Positions 13,905 to 16,443 of a stretch of 16,443 nt of DNA are shown piece by piece. Each line of letters begins with the position of its first letter. The first letter of the stretch is position 1. This DNA is from JANXQE01 sp035651635 (GTDB lineage: Bacteria; Verrucomicrobiota; Verrucomicrobiia; Limisphaerales; UBA8199). Both the position numbers and the translations under genes were made by a program. The DNA lies in assembly GCA_035651635.1 (NCBI GenBank), contig DASRFK010000175.1, positions 1-16,443 on the forward strand, read 5' to 3'. Under the pieces are notes generated by a model, which was not told the DNA's origin, did no database searches, and worked only from the letters and a program-made list of their open reading frames with translations.

Positions 13905-16443
13905 ATGCAGGCGGATCGATTAACCATAAAATCTCAAGAGGCGCTGCAAGAAGCGCAGCGGATCGCCCAGAACTATTCCCACCAGGAGGTCGATGGGGAG
14001 CACCTGTTGCTGGCCATGCTCGGCCAACCGGAGAGCTTGATCCCCGATTTGCTGGAAAAAATCGGCGTCCCCCCCGCCAAGCTGCGTCCGGACCTCGAAC
14101 GCGAACTGGCGCGGCGACATAAAGTGCAGGGGATTAGCGGGTCGGATCTGTTCCTGAGCAAAAGCCTGAAACAGGTGCTGGATGCCGCCTCCACGGAGGC
14201 GAGCAAGCTCAAGGACGATTACATCAGCACTGAACACCTGCTTCTGGGCCTGCTGGACCAGGCGGATTCATCGCTCAAAAAGATGTTCCAAACACATGGC
14301 TTGAAGCGCGACCTGGTGTTGCGGGCGCTGGCAGATTTGCGCGGCAATCAACGCGTCACCGACCCCAACCCGGAAGACAAGTTTCAGGCTCTCGAAAAAT
14401 ACGGGCGCGATCTCACCGCCATGGCGCGGCAGGGAAAAATCGACCCGGTCATTGGACGCGATGAAGAAATCCGGCGCGTGATGCAGGTGCTCAGCCGGCG
14501 CACTAAGAACAACCCGGTGCTGATTGGTGAACCGGGCGTAGGCAAAACGGCCATCGCCGAAGGCCTGGCACGCCGAATTGTCAGCGGCGATGTGCCGGAA
14601 ACGTTGAAGAACAAACGCCTGGTGGCGATGGACCTGGGGGCGATGATTGCCGGAGCAAAGTACCGGGGTGAATTCGAAGACCGTCTGAAGGCCTTTCTCA
14701 AGGAAATCGTATCCAGTGAAGGCAAGATCATCCTGTTCATTGATGAACTACACACGATAGTCGGCGCCGGGGCGGCCGAGGGCGCCACCGATGCGGCCAA
14801 TATCATGAAGCCTCAATTGGCGCGCGGTGAATTGCGCGCCATCGGCGCGACCACGCTCGACGAGTATCGCAAGCACATCGAGAAGGATGCCGCCCTCGAA
14901 CGGCGCTTCCAACCGGTCATGGTCAATGAGCCCACCGTCGAGGCGACCATTGCCATCTTGCGCGGGCTCAAAGAACGCTACGAGGTCCATCATGGCGTGC
15001 GCATCCAGGATTCGGCCCTGGTCGCCGCCGCGACGCTTTCACACCGCTATATTACCGATCGCTTTCTGCCGGATAAAGCCATTGACCTGGTCGATGAAGC
15101 GGCCTCGCGCCTGCGCATGGAACTGGATTCCATGCCGACCGACATCGACAAGCTCGAACGCCAGATATTGCAGCTGGAGATCGAGCAGAACGCCTTGCGC
15201 AAAGAAAAGGACGAGGCCTCGCGCGAACGGCTCAAAACCCTGGAACGCGACCTGGCCAATCTCAAGGAGAAAGCGCAACGTCTCAAAGCCCAGTGGCAGA
15301 ATGAAAAGGCCGCCATCAACGCCGTGAGCGTCATTAACGGCCAAATCGAGCAAGTCAAAACCGACCTCGAGAAAGCTCAGCGCCAGGGTGATCTCAATTT
15401 GGCCGCCCAGATTCAATATGGGCGCTTGCCGGAACTGCAGCAGAAGCTCGCCGCGGCCGAAAAGGCCCTGCGCGAAAAGCCGGCCGGCCAGCGATTGCTG
15501 CACGAGGAAGTCACGGACGAAGATATTGCGCGGGTCGTGTCCAGTTGGACCGGCATTCCGGTTTCACGCATGCTCGAGACCGAGCGGCAAAAGCTGGTCC
15601 AAATGGAAGAGCGTTTGGAGAAGCGAGTGGTGGGTCAGGACGAAGCGATCAAGGCCGTGGCCAATGCCGTACGCCGATCTCGCAGCGGTTTGCAAGACCC
15701 TAACCGACCGATTGGCTCGTTCATTTTTCTCGGCCCAACCGGGGTGGGAAAGACAGAAACGGCGCGGGCCTTGGCTGAATTTCTGTTCGACGACGAGAAT
15801 GCCATGGTTCGGATCGACATGAGCGAGTACATGGAAAAACATACCGTGGCGCGGTTGATTGGGGCGCCTCCGGGTTACGTCGGATACGAGGAAGGAGGAC
15901 AACTCAGCGAAGCAGTGCGGCGCCGCCCGTACAGCGTCATATTGTTCGATGAGATTGAGAAGGCGCACCACGACGTGTTTAACGTGCTATTGCAGGTGCT
16001 GGATGACGGCCGCCTGACCGACGGCCAGGGCCGCACCGTCGATTTCAAAAATGCGATTGTCATCATGACGAGCAACATCGGCTCGCCGATTATCCAGGAG
16101 TACTATAATAGCGGAAAGCTCGGGGCCAAGGATCACGCCGAGATGGAACGGCTGGTCCGGACCGAGTTGCGCGCGCATTTCCGACCCGAGTTCCTCAACC
16201 GCGTCGACGACATCATCATCTTCCATCCGCTCGCGACCGAGGACATCGCGCAGATCGTCGATCTCCAGCTCGCGCGGCTCCGCCGGATGCTCGCCGAGCG
16301 GAAGATCACGCTCGATGTCACGCCGGAAGCCAAGAAAGTGCTGGCCGAGGATGGGTATGATCCGGCGTTCGGCGCGCGGCCCCTCAAGCGGTCGATTCAG
16401 CGGCTCATTCAGAATCCGCTCGCGCTGGCCGTGCTCGAGGGCA
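13905..16443 (+). CDS. clpB: ClpB disaggregase (Hsp100 AAA+ chaperone), 3' partial
   Basis: The frame is open from the ATG at 13905 to the window end: 846 residues of a protein usually about 860-880 long, so only the last few residues are missing. The start MQADRLTIKSQEALQEAQ matches the family. Domains in order: Clp N-domain (two repeats, about 1-145); AAA1 with Walker A GEPGVGKT (208-215) and Walker B IILFIDEL; a long charged coiled-coil middle domain (about 405-530, rich in EKDEASRERLKTLERDLANL-type heptads); AAA2 with Walker A GPTGVGKT (610-617), the pore loop GYVGYEEGG and Walker B VILFDEIEKAHHDVFN; and a C-terminal D2-small domain with FRPEFLNRVDD and GARPLKR. It resolubilises aggregated proteins with the DnaK system. 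Presence of the middle domain separates it from ClpA and ClpC. It is divergent from the sugar importer operon. Confidence 0.
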   Translation, partial: MQADRLTIKSQEALQEAQRIAQNYSHQEVDGEHLLLAMLGQPESLIPDLLEKIGVPPAKLRPDLERELARRHKVQGISGSDLFLSKSLKQVLDAASTEASKLKDDYISTEHLLLGLLDQADSSLKKMFQTHGLKRDLVLRALADLRGNQRVTDPNPEDKFQALEKYGRDLTAMARQGKIDPVIGRDEEIRRVMQVLSRRTKNNPVLIGEPGVGKTAIAEGLARRIVSGDVPETLKNKRLVAMDLGAMIAGAKYRGEFEDRLKAFLKEIVSSEGKIILFIDELHTIVGAGAAEGATDAANIMKPQLARGELRAIGATTLDEYRKHIEKDAALERRFQPVMVNEPTVEATIAILRGLKERYEVHHGVRIQDSALVAAATLSHRYITDRFLPDKAIDLVDEAASRLRMELDSMPTDIDKLERQILQLEIEQNALRKEKDEASRERLKTLERDLANLKEKAQRLKAQWQNEKAAINAVSVINGQIEQVKTDLEKAQRQGDLNLAAQIQYGRLPELQQKLAAAEKALREKPAGQRLLHEEVTDEDIARVVSSWTGIPVSRMLETERQKLVQMEERLEKRVVGQDEAIKAVANAVRRSRSGLQDPNRPIGSFIFLGPTGVGKTETARALAEFLFDDENAMVRIDMSEYMEKHTVARLIGAPPGYVGYEEGGQLSEAVRRRPYSVILFDEIEKAHHDVFNVLLQVLDDGRLTDGQGRTVDFKNAIVIMTSNIGSPIIQEYYNSGKLGAKDHAEMERLVRTELRAHFRPEFLNRVDDIIIFHPLATEDIAQIVDLQLARLRRMLAERKITLDVTPEAKKVLAEDGYDPAFGARPLKRSIQRLIQNPLALAVLEG

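Overview
The window looks like chromosomal DNA from a GC-rich Gram-negative bacterium, most likely Verrucomicrobiota (Pedosphaera/Limisphaerales-like). This is inferred from three things: secreted glycan-active proteins including a GH127-type beta-L-arabinofuranosidase, a beta-helix protein ending in the '...FFRLKR' style tail typical of that phylum, and short degenerate intergenic repeats. No RNA genes, CRISPR array, transposase or integrase are visible.

Layout: (1) 1-3122, plus strand. The 3' end of a natural-product assembly-line gene (probable FkbH-like tail, carrier protein, thioesterase) overlaps by 4 nt a SyrD/PvdE-type cyclic-peptide ABC exporter. This is the end of a biosynthetic cluster that continues off the left edge. 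(2) 3132-3503, minus strand: a single-domain rhodanese, convergent with the exporter. (3) 3504-3816: a 313-bp gap with two inverted copies of a palindromic REP-like repeat. (4) 3817-5346, minus: a secreted right-handed beta-helix protein. (5) 9195 down to 5553, minus: an apparent operon of secreted GH127-like glycosidase, FatA/FatB-like acyl-ACP thioesterase and GDP-mannose-hydrolase-type Nudix enzyme, with overlapping or nearly overlapping ends. (6) 9454-10125, minus: an unrecognised 223-residue protein. (7) 13749 down to 10271, minus: a CUT2-family sugar ABC importer (double ATPase plus two permeases) with no binding-protein gene in the window. (8) 13905 to the right edge, plus: clpB, nearly complete, divergent from the importer operon.

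How the genes fit together: the left segment builds, releases and exports a peptide-like metabolite. The GH127 enzyme could release arabinose-type sugars from plant or other glycans, and the CUT2 importer could take up a pentose or deoxyhexose, but no sequence feature links the two directly. The intergenic regions hold a GAAGCCCGAA repeat cluster, three direct repeats spaced 9-10 nt, and a strong hairpin just upstream of a clpB promoter that would give an almost leaderless transcript. The nearest candidates for something undescribed are the glycosidase/thioesterase/Nudix operon, the cysteine-nucleophile thioesterase with its exporter, and the repeat elements. None is proven to be a new system.
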